64,000 bases of DNA from assembly GCA_002353825.1 (NCBI GenBank), contig DEKJ01000063.1:1-64000 (forward strand), in the 5' to 3' direction. Source of the DNA: Prevotella sp. UBA2725 (lineage in GTDB: Bacteria > Bacteroidota > Bacteroidia > Bacteroidales > Bacteroidaceae). Made by a program: the position numbers and the translations under genes. The notes under the pieces were generated by a model. The model did not search any database. It was not told where the DNA came from and saw only the letters and a list, made by a program, of their open reading frames with translations. Of this stretch, positions 1-7,395 are shown piece after piece (position 1 is the stretch's first letter; the number at the start of each line of letters is the position of its first letter).

Positions 1-207
1 TTCAAGGCCAACAACATCAAGCGATACCGCATCCTGTACCGTCCCGTGACCACGTTCACGCCCAACGGCCACGTCGGCGAAAAGGGGTTCCGCCTGAGCT
101 CCTACACCAAGACGCTGTTGGAGGGGGTCACCGCCGAGCCGCTGATCAAGACCAAGAAAAAGGCCGCCGCAGGCACCACACCCACCACGCCTACGCCCGA
201 GCCATGA
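1..207 (+). CDS. C-terminal part of a possible HU-like DNA-binding protein
   Basis: The window opens inside an open frame that reads 68 codons to a TGA at 205-207. It begins FKANNIKRYRILYRP and ends in a basic, then Thr/Pro-rich tail (KTKKKAAAG, TPTTPTPEP). Bacteroidetes HU-related proteins often end with a beta strand of the form FKxxxIKxxRIxYxP followed by a low-complexity basic tail, so a nucleoid protein is a reasonable guess. The body of the gene lies outside the window, so the family cannot be verified. An unrelated basic protein is the alternative. Confidence 0.4.
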   Translation, partial: FKANNIKRYRILYRPVTTFTPNGHVGEKGFRLSSYTKTLLEGVTAEPLIKTKKKAAAGTTPTTPTPEP

Positions 208-284
208 CGATTGCAGGGTACGGCCTGCAAAAGCATCGGAATGTACACGAAGAGCATACTTCTGCTCTAAGCGAACGATAGCGA

Positions 285-355
285 GCATAAGTCGTGAAGA
301 GTCGTGGAAAGTCGTTGCTAAAAAAGCATAAGTCGTGAAAAAGTCGCTGCAAAAA
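285..355. repeat. imperfect direct repeat
   Basis: Two adjacent imperfect copies start with gcataagtcgtgaa (285-324 and 326-355), each containing several agtcg steps and ending in an A-run. They lie in the non-coding stretch 208-860, where I see no convincing gene; short frames here have no recognisable protein features. Confidence 0.6.
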
Positions 356-452
356 TATTCACGCTTCTCCTTAGCGACCTTGGCGGCTTGGCGAGAAAAA
401 CTCGCGAAAAGATGTTCTTCTCTCGCAAAGCCGCAGAGGGCTCAAAGGCTTC

Positions 453-496
453 GCAAGGGGTTGGCAAGGAGTGAGCAAGGGGTAAGCAAGGATATC
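453..496. repeat. 11-bp tandem array, four units
   Basis: Four units of exactly 11 bp, each starting gcaagg (453-463, 464-474, 475-485, 486-496) and differing only in the last five bases. The array lies in a non-coding region between the partial gene at the left edge and the promoter at 823. Confidence 0.75.
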
Positions 497-822
497 AAGG
501 TCTTTGTGACCACATGTTGCTTGCGGTTTTTGGTCTTGACGATGACACCTGCACGCTTGTGCTGCCTGACTTGTTAGGTTTCCTGCGTAGAAACATGATG
601 CAAAGATAGCGTAGGACACCCAAATCGGCAGATTTTCAGAGGCTTATTTGCTGATTTCTAAGCATTTAACTTTTTGGCCTCGAAAAAATGAGGAAAACAG
701 AAAAAGAATACGACTGATAAAACATGGGTGACGCATTGACGAAGTCAGGAGGGCTTAGTCATCATTCCGTGACCATCTGATAATATTGAGAGAACTAAAA
801 TATAAAATTTTTGTCTCAATTC

Positions 823-854
823 TTTGTTAATATTACTAATTATCTGTAACTTTG
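823..854 (+). promoter_or_regulatory. Bacteroidetes-type promoter
   Basis: TTTG at 823-826 and TAACTTTG at 847-854 are separated by 20 bases, a full match to the Bacteroidetes housekeeping promoter (TTTG-N19/20-TAnnTTTG). Transcription should start near 860. The first convincing ORF start is almost 390 bases further on, which is why a structured RNA is proposed downstream. Confidence 0.75.
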
Positions 855-860
855 CACTCG

Positions 861-1182
861 ACATTCATTCATAACAGATTGACTGTCAGACATCGATGGA
901 GCTAAGAGGTGAGCAGAGAACAAGAACTGTTCCGAGCTCTCATCTTAACAAAGGACGTTTACGAACGTTATCTTCAAGTCTCAAACTTCGCAACTTTGAC
1001 ACTACTCTGGAGATAAGGCAACGAAAGCGTCCACGTAAGGTGTATTATATCCACGCCAAGGAATTGGTGTGTCTATATAATATGTCATGGCGTGGGCTGG
1101 CTGCGTTGCTTATCCTGAGTAGGAGGCAATGCGAAGGCCTGAGACTGGGATAAGCGAGTACAGACTCCCACGTCTCTTTTTG
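861..1182 (+). ncRNA. candidate structured non-coding RNA, unknown family
   Basis: A stretch of about 320 nt between a good promoter and a terminator hairpin, with no credible ORF. Hand folding gives a long composite hairpin. GATAAG-g-CAACG (1012-1023) pairs with CGTTGCTTATC (1104-1114). CCACG (1031-1035) pairs with CGTGG (1091-1095). GTATTATAT (1042-1050) pairs with ATATAATAT (1075-1083). CACGCCAA (1052-1059) pairs with TTGGTGTG (1064-1071) across a GGAA loop. Smaller hairpins are ACGTT/AACGT near 955-967 and GAAC/GTTC near 918-932. I do not see RNase P, tmRNA or SRP signatures. It may be a free RNA, or an attenuating leader of the BspA-like gene that starts 66 bases after the terminator. 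The folding is by eye, not computed. Confidence 0.55.
1141..1182 (+). terminator. intrinsic terminator of the RNA candidate
   Basis: GAGAC-TGGGA (1141-1150) pairs with TCCCA-c-GTCTC (1166-1176), with a 15-nt loop, and is followed directly by five T residues. It could end a free RNA or work as an attenuator for the gene at 1248. Confidence 0.65.
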
Positions 1183-1247
1183 CCACTACATAATATAATT
1201 AACGGGATATTTACTGAATCAGGGGAGTTCATAGGCATGTAATTTAA

Positions 1248-2912
1248 ATGCGTAAAATGAAAAGAGTTGAACATTACCTGCAAGTTCTCTTGCTTGCCTG
1301 CGTTTACCTTGTAGTACCATTATCACTACATGCAAAGATTAGTACCAACTGGTTTTATTTTGACAACAAAGGGCATGTCTCAGGATGGGGCGAGAAGGGA
1401 TGCGCCTATGGACTGTCTTTCACCAACAACCAAGATGGCGACAACACTGTGACCGTCTCTGCTTACACAGAAGGATCGGACGCTACTGCCAAGACAGCCG
1501 TGAATGTTGTCATTCCGGAGAAAGTAGTAGAGAATGGAACTACCTACACCGTGACAAGGGTAGACAACGTTGCCAATGGTAGTAACACTGAGGACGAAGG
1601 CGTATTCTCTTCTCGGACTATTCCTGATTATTTCAGACAGATTGTCTCTGCCGTTATCCCAAACACGGTGACTAAGATTGGTAACGGAACTTTCTGGAGT
1701 TGCGTTAATATGAAAAGCATCATCCTCGGCAATCACGTCAACTTCATCGGCAATGACGCTTTCCAGTATTGTGAGAGTTTAGAGAGCATCTCCTTGCCGA
1801 ACACACTGACAGAAGTCGGTGACCACTTCCTTTGCCATTGCAACAAGCTGACCAGCCTCGTCGTTCCAGAGGCACTCACCAAGATAGGCTCTTACTTCCT
1901 TCATGGATGCCAATCAATGCGTGATGTATATCTGCTCGGAACGGACAAAAAGGAGTTAGGGGAATATCCCTTCTGTTCACAAGACGAACATGGCGACCAG
2001 CAAGTACACGACTGCACATTCTGGGTCGAGAGCGAACAGGTATACAAAGACAACTATCAAAACGGAGACAACTGGAAATACGCAGACATTAACAACAACG
2101 ATGTATATGACAGCCGCTGTGATGGCACCTATCAGAATGGTGGAAACGGACTTGGCAAAAACCAATACAAATGGGAACCCACTCCGCCAACATTCATTGA
2201 ATATAAAGCCAAATGGATCACGGCCTGCTTCCCGACAGATGTAGACGTAAAAGCTAACTTCGGCGACAATGCGAAGATAGCGGAGATGACCAAAGCAAAC
2301 TATATAGGTGTTCAGAATGGTGAGCACACCTATCATCTTACGTTCACCATCGTAGAACCCAACGAAGGCGGAGACCTCATCATGAAAGCCGGGCAGCCCT
2401 ATCTTCTCTCCGTCGACCCAGAGAACGAGGGATCGGGATACATCATCAAGCAAGCCGACAAAGAGATTACCCCAATATGCAAAGAAGTGGGTATTGAGAA
2501 TGATAAAGAGGATCCGTCAGCAAACCACACCTCCATCAAGATGACGGGTACCTTTACCGATCGATCGATGGCGAAAGGCGAGTTCTTCTTCTCAAACCCG
2601 GATCCCAAAGAAGGGGAAGAATATAATCAGGACATGGGCTTCTACCAAATCAACGCTGTCGCCTGTACACTGCCTGCATACAAATGCTATTGGCAAATTG
2701 TCAAAGACAATGTGCCGTGCCAGAAAGCTAAATTAGCTATTGATCTTGAAGAAAACGAGGAGGGTTTATCGACAAGCATCAAAATAGTACACTCAAGTCA
2801 GAGGAGTCACTCCATCTATAATCTACAAGGGCAAAAATGTACGCAACCGCTTAACCAACTTTCCAAAGGCATCTACCTGATAGATGGCAAGAAATATAGC
2901 ATCAACAAATAA
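1248..2912 (+). CDS. BspA-like leucine-rich repeat secreted protein
   Basis: 554 residues with an N-terminal signal peptide (hydrophobic run LQVLLLACVYLVVPLSL ending near residue 29). Residues ~130-230 hold BspA-type (LRR_5) repeats of the form LPNTLTEVGDHFLCHCNKL and VVPEALTKIGSYFLHGC. The middle has no motif I can name. The last ~45 residues (HSIYNLQGQKC through GIYLIDGKKYSINK) match the small C-terminal beta module common on secreted Bacteroidetes proteins, compatible with type IX secretion. A BspA-type protein would be expected at the cell surface, often in adhesion. An in-frame ATG three codons in is an alternative start. The gene follows a structured leader, so it may be controlled by attenuation. 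Confidence 0.75.
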   Translation: MRKMKRVEHYLQVLLLACVYLVVPLSLHAKISTNWFYFDNKGHVSGWGEKGCAYGLSFTNNQDGDNTVTVSAYTEGSDATAKTAVNVVIPEKVVENGTTYTVTRVDNVANGSNTEDEGVFSSRTIPDYFRQIVSAVIPNTVTKIGNGTFWSCVNMKSIILGNHVNFIGNDAFQYCESLESISLPNTLTEVGDHFLCHCNKLTSLVVPEALTKIGSYFLHGCQSMRDVYLLGTDKKELGEYPFCSQDEHGDQQVHDCTFWVESEQVYKDNYQNGDNWKYADINNNDVYDSRCDGTYQNGGNGLGKNQYKWEPTPPTFIEYKAKWITACFPTDVDVKANFGDNAKIAEMTKANYIGVQNGEHTYHLTFTIVEPNEGGDLIMKAGQPYLLSVDPENEGSGYIIKQADKEITPICKEVGIENDKEDPSANHTSIKMTGTFTDRSMAKGEFFFSNPDPKEGEEYNQDMGFYQINAVACTLPAYKCYWQIVKDNVPCQKAKLAIDLEENEEGLSTSIKIVHSSQRSHSIYNLQGQKCTQPLNQLSKGIYLIDGKKYSINK

Positions 2913-2960
2913 AACTTTGACTAACAAAAAACGCTGAGTAACATAAATCTTTGTCTAACG

Positions 2961-3170
2961 ATGAAAAAGACATATAGTTCTCCCAAATCATTTAGTATCA
3001 ATCTTATAGAGGATTTCCACATCCTTGCAGACAGCAGGGGAAACGGACAAGAAGGACACATTGGAACTGAAGAGGTAACCATTGGCAACAAAGGTGACTA
3101 TACAGGGCAATCAGGGGTCGTGCCGACAGCCAAGGAGTTAAATCTTTGGGAAGACAGCATAATGGAGTAG
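2961..3170 (+). CDS. small hypothetical protein following the BspA-like gene
   Basis: 69 residues starting MKKTYSSPKSFSINLIEDFHIL, hydrophilic and acidic toward the C-terminus, with no hydrophobic signal. Bacteroidales often encode short proteins starting MKK(T/N)Y..P near secreted proteins; their role is unknown. It begins 48 bases after the BspA-like gene and is probably cotranscribed. The function is not recognised. Confidence 0.5.
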   Translation: MKKTYSSPKSFSINLIEDFHILADSRGNGQEGHIGTEEVTIGNKGDYTGQSGVVPTAKELNLWEDSIME

Positions 3171-3354
3171 ACGACATCTACTGACAGACAACTGTTATGA
3201 AGTCCTGTATGCGGAGATGGTTGGTTGTCAGCAAAACTATTAGCTGCAATGTCCGCCGCCATGAGTGGCGGTCATTGCATAACAAAGAAGATATCGACGT
3301 TTTCTCTCTTCCCGAGAGAGAAGGATCGGATAGAGAAAAATAATTGAGAAATAG

Positions 3355-3386
3355 TTTGGTGGAACGATAAAATATTCGTACCTTTG
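3355..3386 (+). promoter_or_regulatory. promoter of tRNA-Cys
   Basis: TTTG at 3355-3358 and TACCTTTG at 3379-3386 with a 20-base spacer, ending 18 bases before the mature tRNA 5' end. Confidence 0.75.
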
Positions 3387-3404
3387 CAACCGCAAATCAG
3401 AAAT

Positions 3405-3475
3405 GGTGCGTTGTCCGAACGGTCAGGTACTGGTCTGCAAAACCACTCAAGGCGGTTCGACTCCGCCACGCACCT
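3405..3475 (+). tRNA. tRNA-Cys (GCA)
   Basis: The 71-nt cloverleaf has acceptor GGTGCGT (3405-3411) pairing with ACGCACC (3468-3474). The anticodon stem CTGGT/ACCAC frames loop CTGCAAA, giving anticodon GCA. The T arm is GGCGG-TTCGACT-CCGCC. Discriminator T at 3475 fits the U73 identity base of tRNA-Cys. No CCA is encoded. A promoter and a terminator flank it, so it is a single-gene transcript. Confidence 0.93.
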
Positions 3476-3480
3476 CATCA

Positions 3481-3507
3481 AGGCGACCATTCTTGGTCGC
3501 CTTTTTT
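3481..3507 (+). terminator. terminator of tRNA-Cys
   Basis: AGGCGACCA and TGGTCGCCT form a 9-bp stem with a 4-nt loop, followed by a T run, 6 bases after the tRNA. Confidence 0.85.
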
Positions 3508-3510
3508 CGT

Positions 3511-3549
3511 GCAGTGCAGGGTGGGGTCCTGTGTCCTTCCCTGCACTGC
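3511..3549. repeat. perfect 11-bp inverted repeat
   Basis: GCAGTGCAGGG (3511-3521) and CCCTGCACTGC (3539-3549) form an 11-bp stem with a 17-nt G/T-rich loop, just after the tRNA terminator. The function is unknown; it may be part of a dispersed palindrome. Confidence 0.6.
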
Positions 3550-3589
3550 ATTCACAGTTCACATTAAGCTCGATCACACAAATTATACA

Positions 3590-3670
3590 CCTCGGAGAGG
3601 TGGCACATGGTTAGCCCTCTTCGAGGCCTTTGTCGTAACCTGGGGCTAACCATGTTCAACCTCTCCGAGG
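3590..3670. repeat. nested palindrome of the CCTCTCCGAGG family
   Basis: Outer arms CCTCGGAGAGGT (from 3590) and ACCTCTCCGAGG (to 3670) are perfect complements. Inside, ACATGGTTAGCCC and GGGGCTAACCATGT form a second long stem, so about 80 bp could extrude as a cruciform. Related cores lie at 8407 and 55895. Confidence 0.7.
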
Positions 3671-3710
3671 TTGTTCCCCCTGATCAACCCGAAAACCGGG
3701 AGGTCCACAA
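3657..3710. repeat. dispersed repeat, copy 1
   Basis: CAACCTCTCCGAGGTTG is followed by a short spacer and CAACCCGAAAACCGGGAGG. The same two-part pattern recurs, degenerate, at 8407-8456 and 55895-55940. It shares its first half with the nested palindrome. Confidence 0.6.
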
Positions 3711-3744
3711 AAGAGCCATACCTACAGTAAGGTATGGCTCTTTT
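3709..3744. terminator. bidirectional terminator-like hairpin
   Basis: AAAAGAGCCATACCT and AGGTATGGCTCTTTT form a 15-bp perfect stem with a 6-nt loop. The A and T ends allow termination in both directions. On the minus strand it lies downstream of folK (3860). Confidence 0.75.
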
Positions 3745-3859
3745 CAATGGTATCCTTTTTATTGCTCTTTTAATAGCTCTATAAGTAATCAACATTCCTC
3801 CCTTTAGATTGCTCTCCCTTGTTAAGGGAGGTGGAGGGATGCAGGCTTGGGTGGGCCCC

Positions 3860-4267
3860 TTATCTCATTATCTCTTTCAGCGGTTCCATGACGAACTCCC
3901 TCTCCTTCATCAATGGATGCGGGATCTTCAGATCGGGGTCATCGACATGGAGGTCATCGTAGAGCAGGATATCGATGTCGATGACACGATCCTGGTAGTT
4001 GCCGTCGACACTCTTCCCCGTGCGTCCTAAGTCCTTCTCAATGCGTTGTGTGGCCCACAGCACCTCATGCGGTGAGAGTGTCGTCTCACAGCATACACAG
4101 GCATTGATGAACTTGTTCGGCGAGGAGAAACCCCACGGCTCCGTCTCGTAGAGCGACGACTTCTTCGTCACGTGCCCTACCCGCTTGTCGAGAAGCTCCA
4201 CGGCTTCACTCACGAGCCGCTTCCGGTTCCCGATGTTGGAACCGAGACTGAAATATACGGTATGCAT
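3860..4267 (-). CDS. folK: HPPK, 6-hydroxymethyl-dihydropterin pyrophosphokinase
   Basis: The 135-residue protein is a short but complete HPPK. It shows the N-terminal FSLGSNIGNR, the ETEPWG segment, the acidic Mg-binding DRVIDIDILLYDD motif and the PHPLMKERE stretch. It transfers pyrophosphate from ATP to 6-hydroxymethyl-dihydropterin in cytosolic folate synthesis. Its ATG overlaps the queA stop by one base (TAATG), pointing to translational coupling. It is the last gene of the truB-queA-folK group. Confidence 0.95.
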   Translation of the reverse strand: MHTVYFSLGSNIGNRKRLVSEAVELLDKRVGHVTKKSSLYETEPWGFSSPNKFINACVCCETTLSPHEVLWATQRIEKDLGRTGKSVDGNYQDRVIDIDILLYDDLHVDDPDLKIPHPLMKEREFVMEPLKEIMR

Positions 4268-5460
4268 TAATCTACAATCAACAGGCTATCTCCGAAGCAT
4301 CCGAACTTATATCCGTGCTGGATAGCGAGGCGGTAGCACTCCATGACGTTCTCGTAGCCACCGAAGGCTGCCGTAGCCATGACGAGTGTCGACTCGGGAT
4401 GATAGAAGTTAGCGATCATCGTGTCGGCGAGCTGATACTCATACGGCGGGAAGATGAACTTCGATGTCCAGCCGTCATACTCCTTGAGGTATCCGTCTGT
4501 GCCGGTAGCGGTCTCCGTAGCTTTGGCCACACTGCATCCCACGGCGCAGATATGATGACCGGCATCCTTCGTCTTGTTGACGATGTCGCAGCACTCTTTG
4601 CCGACGATCATCTGCTCAGAGTCCATCTTATGTTTTGAGAGATCCTCAACCTCGATCTGTGCAAAGTTGCTCAAACTGCAGTGGAGGGTGAGGAAGGCGG
4701 TGTTGATACCTTTGATCTCCATGCGCTTCAACAGCTCACGACTGAAATGCAGACCGGTGGCAGGTGCCGTGACGGCGCCCACGTGCTTGGCGTAGACCGT
4801 CTGGAAGTTCTCCATGTCCTCTTTCGTGGCATGGGCGTGCACGTGCATGTTCTCCATACCGGGCTCTGCAGGACGGTTGTTGAGAATATAAGTAGGCAAC
4901 GGGCACTCGCCGAGGGCGTAGAGGTCGTGCACGAACTGATCGTGCGGACAGTCGTAAAGGAAACGGAGCGAACGGCCACGGCTCGTCGTGTTGTCGTAGA
5001 CCTCCGCTACCATCACGCCAGCATCGTCGAAGAACAGTTTGTTACCGATACGGATCTTACGTGCGGGTTCCACGAGGACATCCCACAGATGGGTCTCTTC
5101 ATTCAGCTCACGGAGCACGAAGACCTCGATCTTCGCATCCGTCTTCTCCTTCGTGCCGTAGAGGCGTGCGGGGAACACCTTCGTGTCGTTGAGGACAAAC
5201 GTGTCGCCCTCACCGAAATAGTCGAGGACATTACGGAAGTCGAGGTACTGACCCTCTATGGGCTTGCCCTTGTCGTCTTTCTTGAAAAGTTCAATCTCGC
5301 CGGTAGTGCGATGAAGCACCATCAGGCGCGACTCATCACGACGGTAGGCACGGTATGTCTCTTTCTTGCCGTCTGCATTCACAAACTCACGCTCTACGCT
5401 GTGAGGGTACAAAGCCACAAGCTCCTGTGGCAGATTGAAATTGAACTGTGATAACTTCAT
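4267..5460 (-). CDS. queA: S-adenosylmethionine:tRNA ribosyltransferase-isomerase
   Basis: QueA adds the cyclopentene-type ring from SAM to preQ1-modified tRNA, the penultimate step toward queuosine. Family landmarks are VLNDTKVFPARLYG, the GECPLPTYI loop, VTAPATGLHFS and the C-terminal FGGYENVMECYRLAI. The ORF can be extended six codons upstream, but the ATG at 5460 overlaps the truB stop as ATGA and gives the usual MKLSQFNFNLP start, so I chose it (397 aa). It sits between truB and folK, a gene order common in Bacteroidetes. Confidence 0.95.
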   Translation of the reverse strand: MKLSQFNFNLPQELVALYPHSVEREFVNADGKKETYRAYRRDESRLMVLHRTTGEIELFKKDDKGKPIEGQYLDFRNVLDYFGEGDTFVLNDTKVFPARLYGTKEKTDAKIEVFVLRELNEETHLWDVLVEPARKIRIGNKLFFDDAGVMVAEVYDNTTSRGRSLRFLYDCPHDQFVHDLYALGECPLPTYILNNRPAEPGMENMHVHAHATKEDMENFQTVYAKHVGAVTAPATGLHFSRELLKRMEIKGINTAFLTLHCSLSNFAQIEVEDLSKHKMDSEQMIVGKECCDIVNKTKDAGHHICAVGCSVAKATETATGTDGYLKEYDGWTSKFIFPPYEYQLADTMIANFYHPESTLVMATAAFGGYENVMECYRLAIQHGYKFGCFGDSLLIVD

Positions 5461-6146
5461 ATCTTGTCTTTTAGCCACTCATCAAAGTGGTCGAAATCTA
5501 TACAATCGTTTACTGTTATGTCTCCTACTCGTGTGCGTCGGAGGGCTGTGAGATAAGCGCCGCTGCCGAGGGCTCGCCCAATGTCGCGCGCCAAGGCACG
5601 GATATACGTCCCTTTGCCGCAGACCACACGAATCGACATCTGTGCATGCTCCTTGTCGAAGTTCGTCAGCTCTATCTCGTCGATATGGATATGCTTCGGC
5701 TTGAGCTTCACCTCCTCGCCATTGCGCCGCAGCTTATAGGCGCGGTCGCCTCCGATCTTCACAGCACTGTAGGTCGGCGGCACCTGATCGATGTTGCCGA
5801 TGAACTGCTTGAGGGTCTCGAGGATCATCTCCCGCGTGATATGCTCCGTGGGATAGGTGGCGTTGACCTCGTGCTCCATGTCGTAGCTGTCTGTCGTGGC
5901 CCCGAGCTGCAGCGTGGCGGTGTACTCCTTCGTATGGCTCTGCAGTTCTTCGATTTGCTTTGTGCAGCGCCCCGTGCAGAGGATGAGCACGCCTGTAGCC
6001 AACGGATCGAGGGTGCCGGCATGTCCTACCTTCACCTTCTGTCCCACGGCGTGAGAGAGGAGGTAACGGCAGTGAGCCAACGCCCCGAAACTGCTCATGC
6101 GATAAGGCTTGTCGATGGCGATGATCTCTCCCTTGATAAAATCCAT
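5457..6146 (-). CDS. truB: tRNA pseudouridine-55 synthase
   Basis: The 229-residue protein converts U55 in the T loop of tRNAs to pseudouridine. The catalytic motif GHAGTLDPLATGVL carries the nucleophilic Asp, and VPPTYSAVKIGGDRAYKLRR and GTYIRALARDIG are typical of TruB. It is short, without the C-terminal PUA-like extension of some homologues. It overlaps queA by 4 bases and follows uppP by 31. Confidence 0.95.
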   Translation of the reverse strand: MDFIKGEIIAIDKPYRMSSFGALAHCRYLLSHAVGQKVKVGHAGTLDPLATGVLILCTGRCTKQIEELQSHTKEYTATLQLGATTDSYDMEHEVNATYPTEHITREMILETLKQFIGNIDQVPPTYSAVKIGGDRAYKLRRNGEEVKLKPKHIHIDEIELTNFDKEHAQMSIRVVCGKGTYIRALARDIGRALGSGAYLTALRRTRVGDITVNDCIDFDHFDEWLKDKI

Positions 6147-6177
6147 TCAGATTCTCCTATAATAATAAAGGGAGTGA

Positions 6178-7053
6178 TTAGTCGAACAGCACCATGCTGT
6201 GGCCTGTCAGCATCCAGATGAGGATGAAGGCACCCACGACGATACGGTACCAGCCAAAAGCCTTGAAACCGTATTTGGCAAGGAAGTCGACGAACCATTT
6301 CATGGCGATGATAGCCACGATGAACGCCACGACACATCCTACAGCGAGCAGGATGAGGTTCTCGCTTGTTGCCCAGCTCCCGCCTACAGCATCGTCGCCG
6401 ACGAAGAGCTCGATGAGGTCGAGACCTGTGGCTGCTGCCATCGTAGGAACGGCGAGGAAGAACGAGAACTCAGCAGCGCGACGGCGTGTGAGCTTCTGGC
6501 ACATGCCACCGACGATGGTAGCCATCGAACGGCTTGTGCCCGGGATCATCGAGAAGCACTGGATGAGACCGATCCAGAACGCGCGGCGCTCCGTCACCTG
6601 ATTCTCCTCACGACCTTTGTTGAAGATACGGTCGCAGAAGAGCATGAAGATACCACCGATGACTAGCATCACCGGCACGATCCATATAGCGTTGGCGGGG
6701 TTAAGCATGAAGTCGATTATACCCGACTTCTTCACGACGAGGCCAATGACACCTGTAGGGATGAACGCTACGATCAGGATCCAGTAGAAGTTCCACTTGT
6801 GCTTGATCTTCTGCCACGGCGTGCTCCCTGCGGGTGCCGGTGTGTGATCGAGACGAAAGAAGCGATTCCAGTAGAGCACGACCACCGAGAGGATGGCAGC
6901 GAACTGGATGATGATCGTGAAGGCACGCACGAAAGCGGAGTTCTGCACACCCAAGAGGTTCTCGGCGATGAGCATATGGCCTGTAGACGACACGGGGAGG
7001 AACTCGGTGAGGCCCTCTACGATCGCGATGATAATAGTCTGTAAGAGTGTCAT
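6178..7053 (-). CDS. uppP: undecaprenyl-diphosphatase
   Basis: A 291-residue polytopic membrane protein of the BacA/UppP family, which dephosphorylates undecaprenyl pyrophosphate to recycle the lipid carrier for peptidoglycan and O-antigen. Both signature motifs are present: EGLTEFLPVSSTGH near the N-terminus and PGTSRSMATIVGGM in the middle. Its start overlaps the DUF3098 stop by one base. The C-terminal region is hydrophobic, as expected. Confidence 0.95.
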   Translation of the reverse strand: MTLLQTIIIAIVEGLTEFLPVSSTGHMLIAENLLGVQNSAFVRAFTIIIQFAAILSVVVLYWNRFFRLDHTPAPAGSTPWQKIKHKWNFYWILIVAFIPTGVIGLVVKKSGIIDFMLNPANAIWIVPVMLVIGGIFMLFCDRIFNKGREENQVTERRAFWIGLIQCFSMIPGTSRSMATIVGGMCQKLTRRRAAEFSFFLAVPTMAAATGLDLIELFVGDDAVGGSWATSENLILLAVGCVVAFIVAIIAMKWFVDFLAKYGFKAFGWYRIVVGAFILIWMLTGHSMVLFD

Positions 7054-7331
7054 CAGTCTTTCGGTTTACGAATGATGGAATAGATCATGGAAATGAACCC
7101 GAGGAAGCAGACGACTGGTGCCACCTTGATGCGGCGGAAACTGAAGATATCGGGATTGTAAGCCTGCTCTGTGGAACCCGGTCCGCTCATGAGGATAAAG
7201 CCGATGATAACGATGGCAAACCCAATAGCGAGGAAGAGGAAATTGGTACGGTCGAAAGCGTAGTTGCGACCGCCTCCCACATGCTTCTCCGAGTTTGTGG
7301 AGACTTGCTGTGATTGTTTGTTGTCTGACAT
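7053..7331 (-). CDS. DUF3098 small membrane protein
   Basis: 92 residues with a hydrophilic Gln/Ser-rich N-terminus, then two membrane segments (FLFLAIGFAIVIIGFILMSG and VAPVVCFLGFISMIYSII). This matches DUF3098, a Bacteroidetes family of unknown function usually encoded between ftsX and uppP, as here. That context suggests an envelope or division-related role, but none is established. Confidence 0.85.
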   Translation of the reverse strand: MSDNKQSQQVSTNSEKHVGGGRNYAFDRTNFLFLAIGFAIVIIGFILMSGPGSTEQAYNPDIFSFRRIKVAPVVCFLGFISMIYSIIRKPKD

Positions 7332-7395
7332 AATTATTATTTTATACGGCGCACACGCACCGTTTCATTATTTCATCTTTTCATTTTTTCAATCT

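Noticed and set aside
371..619. An 82-codon minus-strand frame and an overlapping plus-strand frame (335-577)
   Set aside because: Both read through tandem repeats and low-complexity sequence, have no recognisable motifs and overlap each other.
896..1153. An 85-codon ORF inside the structured RNA candidate
   Set aside because: Its codons cover the paired helices and the terminator start, and the protein is a string of basic and Ser residues with no family features. RNA structure explains the sequence better.
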